From Winogradskyella sp046545555 (GTDB lineage: Bacteria > Bacteroidota > Bacteroidia > Flavobacteriales > Flavobacteriaceae): a DNA stretch of 64,000 bases. Position numbers and translations under genes: made by a program. Numbering within the stretch: position 1 is the first letter of the stretch; each line of letters starts with the position of its first letter. Shown here in pieces: positions 53,463 to 61,923 of this stretch. The stretch covers positions 124,001 through 188,000 of the forward strand of contig NZ_JBHZTH010000002.1 of the NCBI RefSeq assembly GCF_046545555.1, written 5' to 3'. Under the pieces are notes generated by a model that ran no database searches, was not told the origin of the DNA, and worked only from the letters and a program-made list of their open reading frames with translations.

Positions 53463-54551
53463 TTATTTAAAATAGCTAAACGTTTCTCCGTCTTCTATTT
53501 TTAGTAGTGTCTCATAAATTAATTTAATCACATTCTCTACATCACTTTTATGCACCATTTCTACTGTTGTGTGCATATAGCGCAATGGTAAAGAAATTAG
53601 TGCAGAAGCAACACCACCATTACTGTAGGCAAATGCGTCTGTATCTGTTCCTGTTGCTCTAGATAATGCGGCACGCTGAAAAGGTATTTTCTTTTCTTCA
53701 GCAGTATCTGTAATTAAATCTCTAAGTTTTTGTTGAACTGCAGGTGCATATGCCACAACAGGACCATCACCAATCTTAGCTAAACCTTGTTTTTTAGGGT
53801 CTATCATTGGTGTTGTTGTATCGTGAGTAACGTCAGTTACAATGGCAACATTAGGTTTTATGGTTTGCGTAATCATTTCTGCACCTCTTAACCCAATTTC
53901 TTCTTGCACAGAATTAGTAACATATAATCCAAAAGGTAATTTCTTTTTGTTTTCATGAAGTAATCGTGCTACTTCAGCAATCATAAAACCACCCATTCTA
54001 TTATCTAATGCTCTACAAACAAACTTATCTTTATTGAGAATATGGAATTCATCAGGATAGGTGATTACGCATCCTACATGGATACCCATTTTTTCTACTT
54101 CAGCTTTATCTTTTGCTCCAACATCAATACAAATGTTATCTGGTTTTGGTGGTTCTTCTTTAGAACGATTTCTCGTGTGGATAGCTGGCCATCCAAAAAC
54201 ACCTTTAATAATTCCTTTTTTTGTGTGAATATTTACAATTTTACTAGGTGCTATTTGGTGATCGCTACCTCCATTTCTAATAACGTATAACAATCCATTA
54301 TCCGAAATATAATTTACGTACCATGAGATTTCATCTGCATGCCCTTCAATAACCACTTTAAATTTAGCTTTTGGATTTATAACTGCAACTGCTGTACCAT
54401 ATGTATCTGTAATAAACTCATCCGCATAAGGTTTTAGATAGTCCATCCAGATTTTTTGACCTTCCCATTCATATCCTGTAGGAGAAGCGTTATTTAAATA
54501 TTTTTCTAAAAAGTCTATAGACTTTTTTGTTAATAATTGCTTTTTTGCCAT
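53463..54551 (-). CDS. M42 family metallo-aminopeptidase
   Basis: Cytoplasmic dizinc aminopeptidase of the tetrahedral TET/FrvX type, 362 residues. Metal and catalytic residues are visible in EGHADEISW, CRALDNRMGG, VQEEIGLRGAE and TDVTHD, with a late HTTVEM histidine. It probably degrades oligopeptides. The gene is divergent from the DUF4294 gene, and a stem-loop follows its stop. Confidence 0.93.
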   Translation of the reverse strand: MAKKQLLTKKSIDFLEKYLNNASPTGYEWEGQKIWMDYLKPYADEFITDTYGTAVAVINPKAKFKVVIEGHADEISWYVNYISDNGLLYVIRNGGSDHQIAPSKIVNIHTKKGIIKGVFGWPAIHTRNRSKEEPPKPDNICIDVGAKDKAEVEKMGIHVGCVITYPDEFHILNKDKFVCRALDNRMGGFMIAEVARLLHENKKKLPFGLYVTNSVQEEIGLRGAEMITQTIKPNVAIVTDVTHDTTTPMIDPKKQGLAKIGDGPVVAYAPAVQQKLRDLITDTAEEKKIPFQRAALSRATGTDTDAFAYSNGGVASALISLPLRYMHTTVEMVHKSDVENVIKLIYETLLKIEDGETFSYFK

Positions 54552-54617
54552 TGTAAAATTTTTTCTTAAAAATAATAATATTAATACGATTTTAAGGTTA
54601 ATGGTGGTATTAAATAT

Positions 54618-54625
54618 TAACTTTG
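54618..54625 (+). promoter_or_regulatory. -7 promoter box for the DUF4294 gene
   Basis: TAACTTTG is a full match to TAnnTTTG, 26 bases ahead of the ATG at 54652. No clear -33 TTG is at the right distance. Confidence 0.35.
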
Positions 54626-54651
54626 GAATGATTTTAGTATTTAACTAATCC

Positions 54652-55344
54652 ATGAAATACATTGCTTACATAGCGTTATTTTTTTCTGTATCAGTTTGTG
54701 CTCAAGAAGATCCTGTAAAACAAGATTCAACAGAGGTGCAGCAGTATATGATTATTGAAGGAGATTCTGTTTTTGTTACATCTGTAGAATTAAATGAGGT
54801 ATTGGTTTTACCAAATTTAAGTTTTAGAGATCGTGATGCTAGAATACGTTATATTATTTTAAGAAGAAAGACACTAAAAGTGTACCCTTATGCTAAGTTG
54901 GCAGCCGAGCGCTTAGAGGCGTTACAAAAGCGTTTAGAAACTTTAGAAAGAAAGCGTGATAAAAAGAAGTATGCTAAGGTGATTCAGAAATATATTGAAG
55001 ACGAATTTTCTGCTGAACTAAAAAAATTAACCAAAACAGAAGGGCAAATATTAGTTAAACTTATTCATAGACAAACAGGTAAAACTACATTTGATCTTAT
55101 TAAAGAACTAAGAAGTGGTTGGCGTGCATTTTGGTTTAATAGTACGGCTAGTTTATTTGATATATCTCTTAAAAAAGAATTTAGCCCTATAGATGAAGAA
55201 GAGGATTATTTGATTGAGGATATTTTGCAACGTGCATTTCAAAATCAACGTATAGAACGCCAAAGACCTGCTTTTGATATCGATTTTTATGCATGTGTGA
55301 ATAAATGGTCAAAACCTAAAGCGAAGGCTAAATCTAAAAGTTAG
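54652..55344 (+). CDS. DUF4294 domain secreted protein
   Basis: A 230-residue protein with a signal peptide (MKYIAYIALFFSVSVCAQ) and the DUF4294 core (about 45-200). Recognisable blocks are RRKTLKVYPYAKLAAERL, then a charged coiled-coil helix, and QILVKLIHRQTGKTTFDLIK. The C-terminus is basic (KPKAKAKSKS). The family is conserved in Bacteroidota but uncharacterised; a periplasmic or outer-membrane-linked role is inferred from the signal peptide. It abuts the next gene with no gap. Confidence 0.85.
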   Translation: MKYIAYIALFFSVSVCAQEDPVKQDSTEVQQYMIIEGDSVFVTSVELNEVLVLPNLSFRDRDARIRYIILRRKTLKVYPYAKLAAERLEALQKRLETLERKRDKKKYAKVIQKYIEDEFSAELKKLTKTEGQILVKLIHRQTGKTTFDLIKELRSGWRAFWFNSTASLFDISLKKEFSPIDEEEDYLIEDILQRAFQNQRIERQRPAFDIDFYACVNKWSKPKAKAKSKS

Positions 55345-55971
55345 ATGCGAGTTCAATCTAAATTTGAAGAACAGCTCAATTCTTGGACCCACGGTTTTGG
55401 TGCTTTTTTGGGCATTATAGGTTTAGTTTTATTAATAATTTATTCTGATAGTACAAAGCCTTGGAGTTTATTTAGTGTTATAGTTTATGGTATTTCAATC
55501 ATCATACTTTTTTTAGCATCTGCATTTTATCATGCAGTTAAAGGTGAAAAGTGTAAACATTATTTTAGAATTGTGGATCATGTTAGTATCTATCTTCTTA
55601 TAGCAGGCACATATACACCAGTATTATTGATTTTATTAAGAAATAGTCTTGGTTGGGAATTGTTTTATACCGTTTGGGGAATTGCAGTTTTCGGGGTAAT
55701 TCTCAAGTTATTTTTTACTGGGCGTTTTGAAATTTTCTCAACACTATTGTATTTAGTTATGGGCTGGCTAATTGTAATTGATTATACAAACGCAGCAAAC
55801 GCTTTGGGTACTTCGGGTGTATTTTGGTTAATGGCAGGTGGTTTATTTTATACGGTTGGCATTGTGTTTTATGTAATAGAAAAAATACCATATAATCATG
55901 TCATTTGGCATTTGTTTGTTTTAGGTGGCGCCATTTGTCACTTTTTTATGATATTTCTTAGTGTCATTTAA
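55345..55971 (+). CDS. Hemolysin III/YqfA-family membrane protein
   Basis: A 208-residue seven-helix protein of the PAQR/hemolysin III family. Conserved residues include an early N-H pair (EEQLNSWTHGFGAFLG), SAFYHAVKGE, the RIVDHVSIYLLIAGTYTP block and the late YNHVIWHLFVLGGAICHFF histidines, which bind zinc in adiponectin-receptor relatives. Its role in bacteria is uncertain; hemolysis is not implied. It starts directly after the DUF4294 stop, and its own stop interleaves with the convergent DinB-like gene. Confidence 0.92.
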   Translation: MRVQSKFEEQLNSWTHGFGAFLGIIGLVLLIIYSDSTKPWSLFSVIVYGISIIILFLASAFYHAVKGEKCKHYFRIVDHVSIYLLIAGTYTPVLLILLRNSLGWELFYTVWGIAVFGVILKLFFTGRFEIFSTLLYLVMGWLIVIDYTNAANALGTSGVFWLMAGGLFYTVGIVFYVIEKIPYNHVIWHLFVLGGAICHFFMIFLSVI

Positions 55972-56435
55972 GTTGAAGAAATTATTTTTTTAATGGTTAC
56001 TATTTGCCCTAAATGGTAGTGCGTATGTTCTATAATACCAGCAAGGTTTCTATAATAGCTTCCATATTTTTCATCTATAAAAAATGTATCAAGACAGGAC
56101 TCTTCGAGGTCTTCAATTATGGAGATAAATGCTTTAGCTTCTTCCCAAATTGTATTCTGTAACTCTAGCCATTCGCTATCAGTGTTTAGAATAGGGTGAT
56201 TAAAACTAAATTTATCTTTTATGGTTAAATCATTAGTTTTTAATCCATCCATAGCACCTTTTAAATAGTAATGGATATGAAAGGTTAAAGCTAAAATGCT
56301 ATTTAAATTACCAACTTTATGAGTTGCCATTTTTAAAGAAACGTCGGAAAGACTGTCTTTAAAATTCGAAGCTGTCCAATTGCCACCAAAATAGACTTGA
56401 TGAAGGTTATTTGCAATTTGTTGAGTTATTTTCAT
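55968..56435 (-). CDS. DinB-like four-helix protein
   Basis: A 155-residue protein of the DinB/DUF1572 superfamily, the second in this window. The metal-binding histidines appear in LTFHIHYYLKG and EHTHYHLGQI. It is a divergent member with a shortened first helix. No biochemical role can be given. It follows the methyltransferase gene on the same strand with a 5-base gap. Confidence 0.8.
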   Translation of the reverse strand: MKITQQIANNLHQVYFGGNWTASNFKDSLSDVSLKMATHKVGNLNSILALTFHIHYYLKGAMDGLKTNDLTIKDKFSFNHPILNTDSEWLELQNTIWEEAKAFISIIEDLEESCLDTFFIDEKYGSYYRNLAGIIEHTHYHLGQIVTIKKIISST

Positions 56436-56440
56436 TGTGC

Positions 56441-57169
56441 TTATTCTTTAACAAATACCATACAATGTTGCCATGGTAAATTAGCAATATTTTCATCTAG
56501 TTTAAAACCTGCAACTTTCATTTCCTTAACTGCTTGCGCTTCTGTCATTTTATGAATTTTTTTAATAGGTATTGTGTCATCCTCTCCTCGATATTCTATT
56601 AAATAAACCTTACCATTTTTCTTTAAAGCCTTTTTTATAGACATTATCATTTCATAAGGATAGTTGAACTCATGGTAAACATCAACCATCAATATTTTAT
56701 TCACAGAATTCTCAGGAAGATTCACGGATTTCTCATTTCCTAAGACCGTATTAATATTTTTATTGATTTTATATTTTGGATGTGTGAGTAGAGCTGCTAA
56801 CATTTCTTCTTGAATATCTACAGCGTATACAAAACCGTTTTTTGCTAAAGGTGCCATTTTAAACACATGGTAACCAGAACCTGCACCAATATCAGCTATA
56901 GTATCAGACGATTTAATAGAAAGGTTTTCAATGAGTTTAGTTGTGTTTTCTTCTGCTTCACGCTCGGGACGTTCTAACCAATCTATGCCCTGAAAACCCA
57001 TAACATATGCTATTTCGCGTCCCATATACCATTTACCAATACCATTCGGATCTCCCTTCTCAGAGATATACTTTTTTGTTTCTATTTCTCCGTCGTTATC
57101 TTGTGCATTTATATTAAAATTTTGAAGTAGTATTGTAAGTAATATACTTAGTCTCAATAAGTTTTTCAT
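56441..57169 (-). CDS. SAM-dependent methyltransferase with a signal peptide
   Basis: A 242-residue class I methyltransferase fold with motif I TIADIGAGSGYHVFKMAP, an acidic second strand (FVYAVDIQEEM) and a motif IV-like KILMVDVYHEF. The N-terminus (MKNLLRLSILLTILLQNFNINAQ) looks like a cleavable signal peptide, which is odd for an enzyme needing cytoplasmic SAM. Similar predicted methyltransferases with leaders exist in other Gram-negatives. The ATG at 57169 is one base past the preceding stop and starts the leader cleanly. Substrate unknown. Confidence 0.82.
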   Translation of the reverse strand: MKNLLRLSILLTILLQNFNINAQDNDGEIETKKYISEKGDPNGIGKWYMGREIAYVMGFQGIDWLERPEREAEENTTKLIENLSIKSSDTIADIGAGSGYHVFKMAPLAKNGFVYAVDIQEEMLAALLTHPKYKINKNINTVLGNEKSVNLPENSVNKILMVDVYHEFNYPYEMIMSIKKALKKNGKVYLIEYRGEDDTIPIKKIHKMTEAQAVKEMKVAGFKLDENIANLPWQHCMVFVKE

Positions 57170-57170
57170 A

Positions 57171-57545
57171 TTAGTACATCGTATTAGCATTAGCAGATTT
57201 CAGCGGTATTTGTTGAATGGCATCCCAATGTTCGCAAATTTTCCCTCTAGTATTAAATCTAAAAAAATCCATGGTTACATATTGATCGTTGCCAGGCCAA
57301 GTTTGATATGTATGTAAAGCTACCAAATCGCCTTCAGCAATACATCTTACAAATTCTATCGATTTATTTGGGTATTCTGTGTGCATACGATTAAAATAGT
57401 CAATAAAACCTTCAGTGCCATCTGCAACATCTGGATTATGCTGTATGTAAATCTTATTAGTGAATTGTTCTATAGCTTCTCTAGGTTTACCTTCGTAAGC
57501 CATTCTGTAAAAAGCTATGGCGTTTTTTTTATTTTCATCTAACAT
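57171..57545 (-). CDS. SnoaL-like (NTF2-fold) protein
   Basis: A 124-residue cytoplasmic NTF2-like protein. The SnoaL pattern is clear: a helical FYRMAYEGKPREAIEQF, then YIQHNPDVADGTEGFIDYF and a closing KICEHWDAIQQIP. Polyketide cyclases of this family use such an Asp/His pair, but most homologues are uncharacterised. It abuts the following methyltransferase, so the two may act together. Confidence 0.85.
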   Translation of the reverse strand: MLDENKKNAIAFYRMAYEGKPREAIEQFTNKIYIQHNPDVADGTEGFIDYFNRMHTEYPNKSIEFVRCIAEGDLVALHTYQTWPGNDQYVTMDFFRFNTRGKICEHWDAIQQIPLKSANANTMY

Positions 57546-57690
57546 CGCTAATAAGTATTTGGTTTTTTAAATTTAAGAAAATATTCAATATTTAATTTTA
57601 TATTGAATATTGGTTAATTGCACTTTAACTTTTTTTGATTTTGTTTTAGACTGTTTAAAAACCAAAATAATCTCACCTGCGTATATATTA

Positions 57691-58869
57691 ATGATGGATA
57701 ACAACTTAGATTTTTATAGGGATATTTCTAAAAATAATTTACCTCTTACTGAGCTTTTAAAAAACGAAAGTTTATTTACAAAGGTTCCAGAAAATTGGTC
57801 AATAGTAGTAACAGATATAGAAAACTCTACAGGTGCCGTTGCTAAAGGTTTTCATAACGATGTAAATTTATGTGCCACAGGCAGTATTATAACTGTTTTA
57901 AACACACTAAAAGCTAAGGAAACTAAAATTAAAATACCTTATTTTTTTGGTGGAGATGGTTCTACTTTTATAATTCCTAATTCTGTATTAGAGCAAGTTC
58001 TCATGGCCTTAAATACATATAGTCTTCATATTAAAAAAACAATACAACTTAATTTAAGGGTTGGATATCTCGAGGTTAAGAAAGTTTATTCTAATAATAT
58101 CACCTTAAGAATAACTAAACTTAAACATAATAAGTATTTAACAACACCAGTAGTCTTAGGTAATGGATTAAAATATGCGGAGCGTATTATTAAAAAAAGC
58201 TTTAAGGAATCTGATTTGAGTAGTATTGAAAATACGATGCTTAATTTAGAAGGTATGGAATGCAGGTGGGATATGATTTACCCTAATGAGACAGAAAAAA
58301 AAGTTATATGTCTATTGGTAGATTGTAAAGACGAAAATGTACAGGCAGAAGTTTATGGCTCTATAATGAAGGAAGTGGATTTAATTTTTGGCAATTTAGA
58401 AAAACGTAATCCAATTTCTACGCTCAAATTAAAACTCAATACATCTTTAGATAAAATAAGGAAAGAAATGTATACCAAAATAGGAAAACACCAAATGACT
58501 TACCTTATAAGTAATTGGTTTGTTACTTTAATTGGCACTTACTATTTTAAATATTTTGATGCGGGTAAATTATATAAATATCGGGTAACTCAATTATCAG
58601 ATACTATTATGTTAGATGGATTTTTAAATACTGTGATTTCTGGCACTAACAGCCAAGTCAATAAATTGAAGATTGTGTTAGATGAATTAGAAAAAGATAA
58701 AAAAATTATCTATGGCATTCACATTACACATGCTTCTATCATGTCTTGTTATATAGAAGATCGAAAAGAAAAACATATTCATTTTGTTGATGGTACTGAA
58801 GGTGGTTATACAAGTGCTGCAATGATGTTTAAAGAAAAGCTTAAAAACTGCAGTCTTAAGGATTTATAA
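57691..58869 (+). CDS. DUF3095 protein, nucleotidyl cyclase-like
   Basis: A 392-residue cytoplasmic DUF3095 protein. The N-terminal half resembles a class III adenylate/guanylate cyclase: WSIVVTDIENSTGAV gives the first metal aspartate and FFGGDGSTFIIP the second. The C-terminal half (about 250-392) is family-specific and ends with IHFVDGTEGGYTSAAMMF. Family members are often annotated as adenylate cyclase-like but activity is unproven. I chose ATG 57691; earlier starts give residues outside the family pattern. It overlaps the convergent DUF4268 gene by 14 bases. Confidence 0.85.
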   Translation: MMDNNLDFYRDISKNNLPLTELLKNESLFTKVPENWSIVVTDIENSTGAVAKGFHNDVNLCATGSIITVLNTLKAKETKIKIPYFFGGDGSTFIIPNSVLEQVLMALNTYSLHIKKTIQLNLRVGYLEVKKVYSNNITLRITKLKHNKYLTTPVVLGNGLKYAERIIKKSFKESDLSSIENTMLNLEGMECRWDMIYPNETEKKVICLLVDCKDENVQAEVYGSIMKEVDLIFGNLEKRNPISTLKLKLNTSLDKIRKEMYTKIGKHQMTYLISNWFVTLIGTYYFKYFDAGKLYKYRVTQLSDTIMLDGFLNTVISGTNSQVNKLKIVLDELEKDKKIIYGIHITHASIMSCYIEDRKEKHIHFVDGTEGGYTSAAMMFKEKLKNCSLKDL

Positions 58870-59284
58870 TATCCTTGTACTCTTCAAAAAATGCTTCAAA
58901 TAAGGTCATGTTTAAATTAAAAAATTCCATCACCTCACGCCAAGTGTTTTTGTTATGTATAGAAACTTTTTGTTTTAGAGATAAATAGATTCGAGAGATC
59001 TCTTTTCCGTTTTCTAGATAATATTCTTCTTCATAAATAACATCTGATAAGTAATCGCTTTGTAGAATACCCCTTAATGCAACTAACTTTTCCCAACAGT
59101 TAATTCGGTTTTCTAGATCGTCTTCTAAATCTAGAGCTATTAAAGCTAATTTGGTATCGAAATGAAACTTAAAAGCAACTCCTTTAATTTTTGTGTCGTA
59201 TAAAATCCATTTCCTTGGGAATGATTTACCAAAACTTGTCCAGAATTCTTGTCTGAGTTGACGGCTTTCTTCTTTAGAAAACAT
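58856..59284 (-). CDS. DUF4268 protein
   Basis: A 142-residue protein of DUF4268. The recognisable start is MFSKEESRQLRQEFWTSFG followed by KWILYDTKIKGVAFKF and a long helical central region. Function unknown; in other genomes the domain also occurs fused to restriction-type or endonuclease-like proteins, but here it stands alone. The ATG at 59284 is one base past the ZIP gene stop. Its tail overlaps the DUF3095 gene. Confidence 0.85.
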   Translation of the reverse strand: MFSKEESRQLRQEFWTSFGKSFPRKWILYDTKIKGVAFKFHFDTKLALIALDLEDDLENRINCWEKLVALRGILQSDYLSDVIYEEEYYLENGKEISRIYLSLKQKVSIHNKNTWREVMEFFNLNMTLFEAFFEEYKDIINP

Positions 59285-59285
59285 C

Positions 59286-59960
59286 TTAAATAAAATAAGC
59301 AATTAAAATTCCCATGCAGATGGCAACGAGCTTTGATAAATTAAACTTATGACCTTCTCCAGTTTCAAACAAAATTGTAGTAGAAATATGTAAAAATATA
59401 CCAATTACAATAGCGTTTATAATATCTACATAATCCGCTATAAAAGGCATGGTATTAGAAATAAGTGTACCCAACGGAGTCATTAAACCAAATATTATTA
59501 AGAAGCTTATGATCTGTAATTTTGTATAACTAGATTGTAATAAAAATGCTGTAATTAATGCAGCAATTGGTATTTTATGAATTAAAACACCATACACCAT
59601 AGCATTGTGCTCGTGAATAGGGAAACCTTCTAAGAAACTATGAATGCATAAACTTATAAATAGTAACCAAGGAAACTGCGAATCTTCTTTGTGAATATGA
59701 ACATGCCCATGCTCAGCACCTTTAGAAAAAAACTCTAGAATAATCTGCAATAGAATTCCGCACATAATAAACAGTCCGGTTTGTTTAGCTTCTAAATGCA
59801 TGTAAACTTCTGGTAGTAAATCGAAAAGGGTTATAGCTAATAAAAAAGCACCACTAAATGATAATAATAATTTGGTGTAAATAGATTTTTGCTTTTTGGT
59901 AAAAAAAGCGATGACTATACCAATTATTATAGCAATTATAGGAAGTAAATACTTGTTCAT
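59286..59960 (-). CDS. ZIP-family metal transporter
   Basis: Zinc/iron uptake permease of 224 residues with about seven to eight membrane helices. The cytoplasmic histidine-rich loop GAEHGHVHIHKED is present, and helices 4-5 hold the metal site: HSFLEGFPIHEHNAM and VLIHKIPIAA. It probably imports divalent zinc. It shares a strand run with a SAM methyltransferase (9-base gap upstream) and DUF4268 (downstream). No Zur-type box was noticed at its start. Confidence 0.92.
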   Translation of the reverse strand: MNKYLLPIIAIIIGIVIAFFTKKQKSIYTKLLLSFSGAFLLAITLFDLLPEVYMHLEAKQTGLFIMCGILLQIILEFFSKGAEHGHVHIHKEDSQFPWLLFISLCIHSFLEGFPIHEHNAMVYGVLIHKIPIAALITAFLLQSSYTKLQIISFLIIFGLMTPLGTLISNTMPFIADYVDIINAIVIGIFLHISTTILFETGEGHKFNLSKLVAICMGILIAYFI

Positions 59961-59969
59961 ATTTTCTAT

Positions 59970-60701
59970 TTACTTAAAAATCATAATTAAACGTTCTGAC
60001 GTTTTAGAGTGGTATGGACGTAATTTATAATCTCCAAAAATATCTAATAAATAAACTCCAGCCTTTTCAAATAAGTCTTTAAAATCTTGCAGAGTAAACG
60101 CTCTTACACGTTCTTGAAATTCATAAAGTTCACCGTCAACATTAAAACTAATATCTTTTATAATATAGCCGTTATTTACACTTCGCTTTTGATTAAAGTG
60201 GATGCCTTCAACTACTTTAATATCCTCAGGGACTAAATTTTCTGTAATATAATTAACATTCATAAAATCAATAACTCCAAATCCGGCTGTATTTAACTCT
60301 TCTTTTATTGACTTTATAGTATTAAGGTTACAGTTTTCGTCTTCAAAATATCCAAAGCTTGTAAATAAATTAAAAACAGCATCAAAAGTTTCGGGATATG
60401 GTTTACTCATATCGTGGACTTTAAATTTTAGTTTCTCATTTTCAAATTGTTTAGCGTATGCTATACTTTGCTCCGATAAATCAACACCAGTAACATTATA
60501 ATTTAATTTGTTGAGGTATACAGAATGTCTGCCTTTACCACACGCTAAATCTAAGATTTTACCACTTTCAGGAATGTTGAGGTAGCTCGTAAGATTATCC
60601 ATAAAAACTTGCGCTTCAGAATAGTCTCTATCTTTGTATAAAATATGGTAGTAAGGCGTATCAAACCACGATGCGTACCATTGTTTCTTTGATTTAGTCA
60701 T
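59970..60701 (-). CDS. Class I SAM-dependent methyltransferase
   Basis: A 243-residue cytoplasmic methyltransferase. Motif I is KILDLACGKGRHSVYLNKL, followed by VTGVDLSEQSI (acidic SAM ribose contact) and a motif IV-like FDAVFNLFTSFGYF. The N-terminal WYASWFDTPYYHILYKDRD is conserved in a family of bacterial methyltransferases of unknown substrate. It is divergent from the THUMP methyltransferase gene. Confidence 0.9.
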   Translation of the reverse strand: MTKSKKQWYASWFDTPYYHILYKDRDYSEAQVFMDNLTSYLNIPESGKILDLACGKGRHSVYLNKLNYNVTGVDLSEQSIAYAKQFENEKLKFKVHDMSKPYPETFDAVFNLFTSFGYFEDENCNLNTIKSIKEELNTAGFGVIDFMNVNYITENLVPEDIKVVEGIHFNQKRSVNNGYIIKDISFNVDGELYEFQERVRAFTLQDFKDLFEKAGVYLLDIFGDYKLRPYHSKTSERLIMIFK

Positions 60702-60728
60702 AATCTTAAATGTCCTGCAAAAATAGTG

Positions 60729-60736
60729 TAAATTTG
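60729..60736 (+). promoter_or_regulatory. -7 promoter box for the THUMP methyltransferase gene
   Basis: TAAATTTG matches TAnnTTTG, 20 bases before the ATG at 60757. No clear -33 TTG was found. Confidence 0.4.
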
Positions 60737-60756
60737 CAATCTCTCAGACGTAATGT

Positions 60757-61920
60757 ATGGACAATAATTTTAAAATGGTAGCCAAAACTTTATTTGGCTT
60801 CGAAGATATTTTAGCAAAAGAACTAACACAACTAGGAGCTATGGAAGTGGAGAAAGGTGTACGTAATGTTAGTTTTGTTGGTGACAAAGGCTTTATGTAT
60901 AAAGCTAATTTGGGTATACGAACAGCTATTAAGATTCTAAAGCCTATTCATTCATTTAGAGTTACTCGAGAAGATGACCTCTATAAGAATGTAAAAAAAA
61001 TGAAATGGGAAGAGTATCTCAAAGCAACAGGTTCACTCGCTGTTGATGCTACTGTTCACAATAGTGTATTTACGCATTCGCAATACACAGCTTTAAAAAC
61101 TAAAGATGCTATTGTAGATCGTTTTAGAGATATCGATGGCACGCGACCAGATGTAGATTTACGTTTTCCGGACTTAAAAATTAATGTGCACATAGATCGC
61201 CAGCGCTGTACAATTTCGTTAGATACCTCTGGCGAGTCTTTGCATAGACGTGGTTATAAAACTGCGACCAATATAGCACCAATTAACGAAGTACTTGCTG
61301 CTGGATTAATTATGATGAGTGGTTGGGACGGACAAACAGATTTTATGGATCCGATGTGTGGAAGTGGAACTATGTTAGCGGAGGCTGCTATGATTGCTTG
61401 TAATATCCCTCCAAATTTAATGCGAAAGGAATTTGCTTTTGAGCGTTGGAATGATTGGGATGTAGAGTTATTTGAGAAGATTGAAGACTCATTGTTAAAG
61501 AAAACAAGAGATTTTCATCATAAGATATTGGGTTATGATAAATCTCCGTCTGCAATTTCAAAAGCTAAGGAGAATATAAAAAATGCGCATTTAGACGAGT
61601 TTATTCATATTCAGCACGAAGATTTTTTTAAAACTCAAAAAAGTGGAGGTGATAAATTGCATATGGTTTTTAATCCTCCTTATGGCGAACGTTTAGAAAA
61701 TCTGAATGTTGAAGAATTTTACGGAAATATCGGTACGACATTAAAACATGGTTATCCTAATACCAATGCATGGTTGGTTACATCTAATCTTGAAGCTTTG
61801 AAGTTTGTAGGACTCCGTCCATCTCGAAAAATAAAAGTATTTAATGCAAAGCTTGAAGCGCGGCTAGTGAAATATGAAATGTACGAAGGAAGTCGTAAAG
61901 CAAAGAAACAAAACCTATAA
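60757..61920 (+). CDS. THUMP-domain RNA guanine methyltransferase (RlmL-like)
   Basis: SAM-dependent rRNA methyltransferase of 387 residues, corresponding to the RlmL half of E. coli RlmKL. The N-terminal ferredoxin-like and THUMP region (about 1-160) includes KTLFGFEDILAKEL and RFPDLKINVHIDR. Motif I is FMDPMCGSGTMLAEAA and motif IV is MVFNPPYGERL, as in 23S m2G2445 enzymes. There is no RlmK domain. It converges on the next gene with a 3-base gap. Confidence 0.93.
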   Translation: MDNNFKMVAKTLFGFEDILAKELTQLGAMEVEKGVRNVSFVGDKGFMYKANLGIRTAIKILKPIHSFRVTREDDLYKNVKKMKWEEYLKATGSLAVDATVHNSVFTHSQYTALKTKDAIVDRFRDIDGTRPDVDLRFPDLKINVHIDRQRCTISLDTSGESLHRRGYKTATNIAPINEVLAAGLIMMSGWDGQTDFMDPMCGSGTMLAEAAMIACNIPPNLMRKEFAFERWNDWDVELFEKIEDSLLKKTRDFHHKILGYDKSPSAISKAKENIKNAHLDEFIHIQHEDFFKTQKSGGDKLHMVFNPPYGERLENLNVEEFYGNIGTTLKHGYPNTNAWLVTSNLEALKFVGLRPSRKIKVFNAKLEARLVKYEMYEGSRKAKKQNL

Positions 61921-61923
61921 GCT

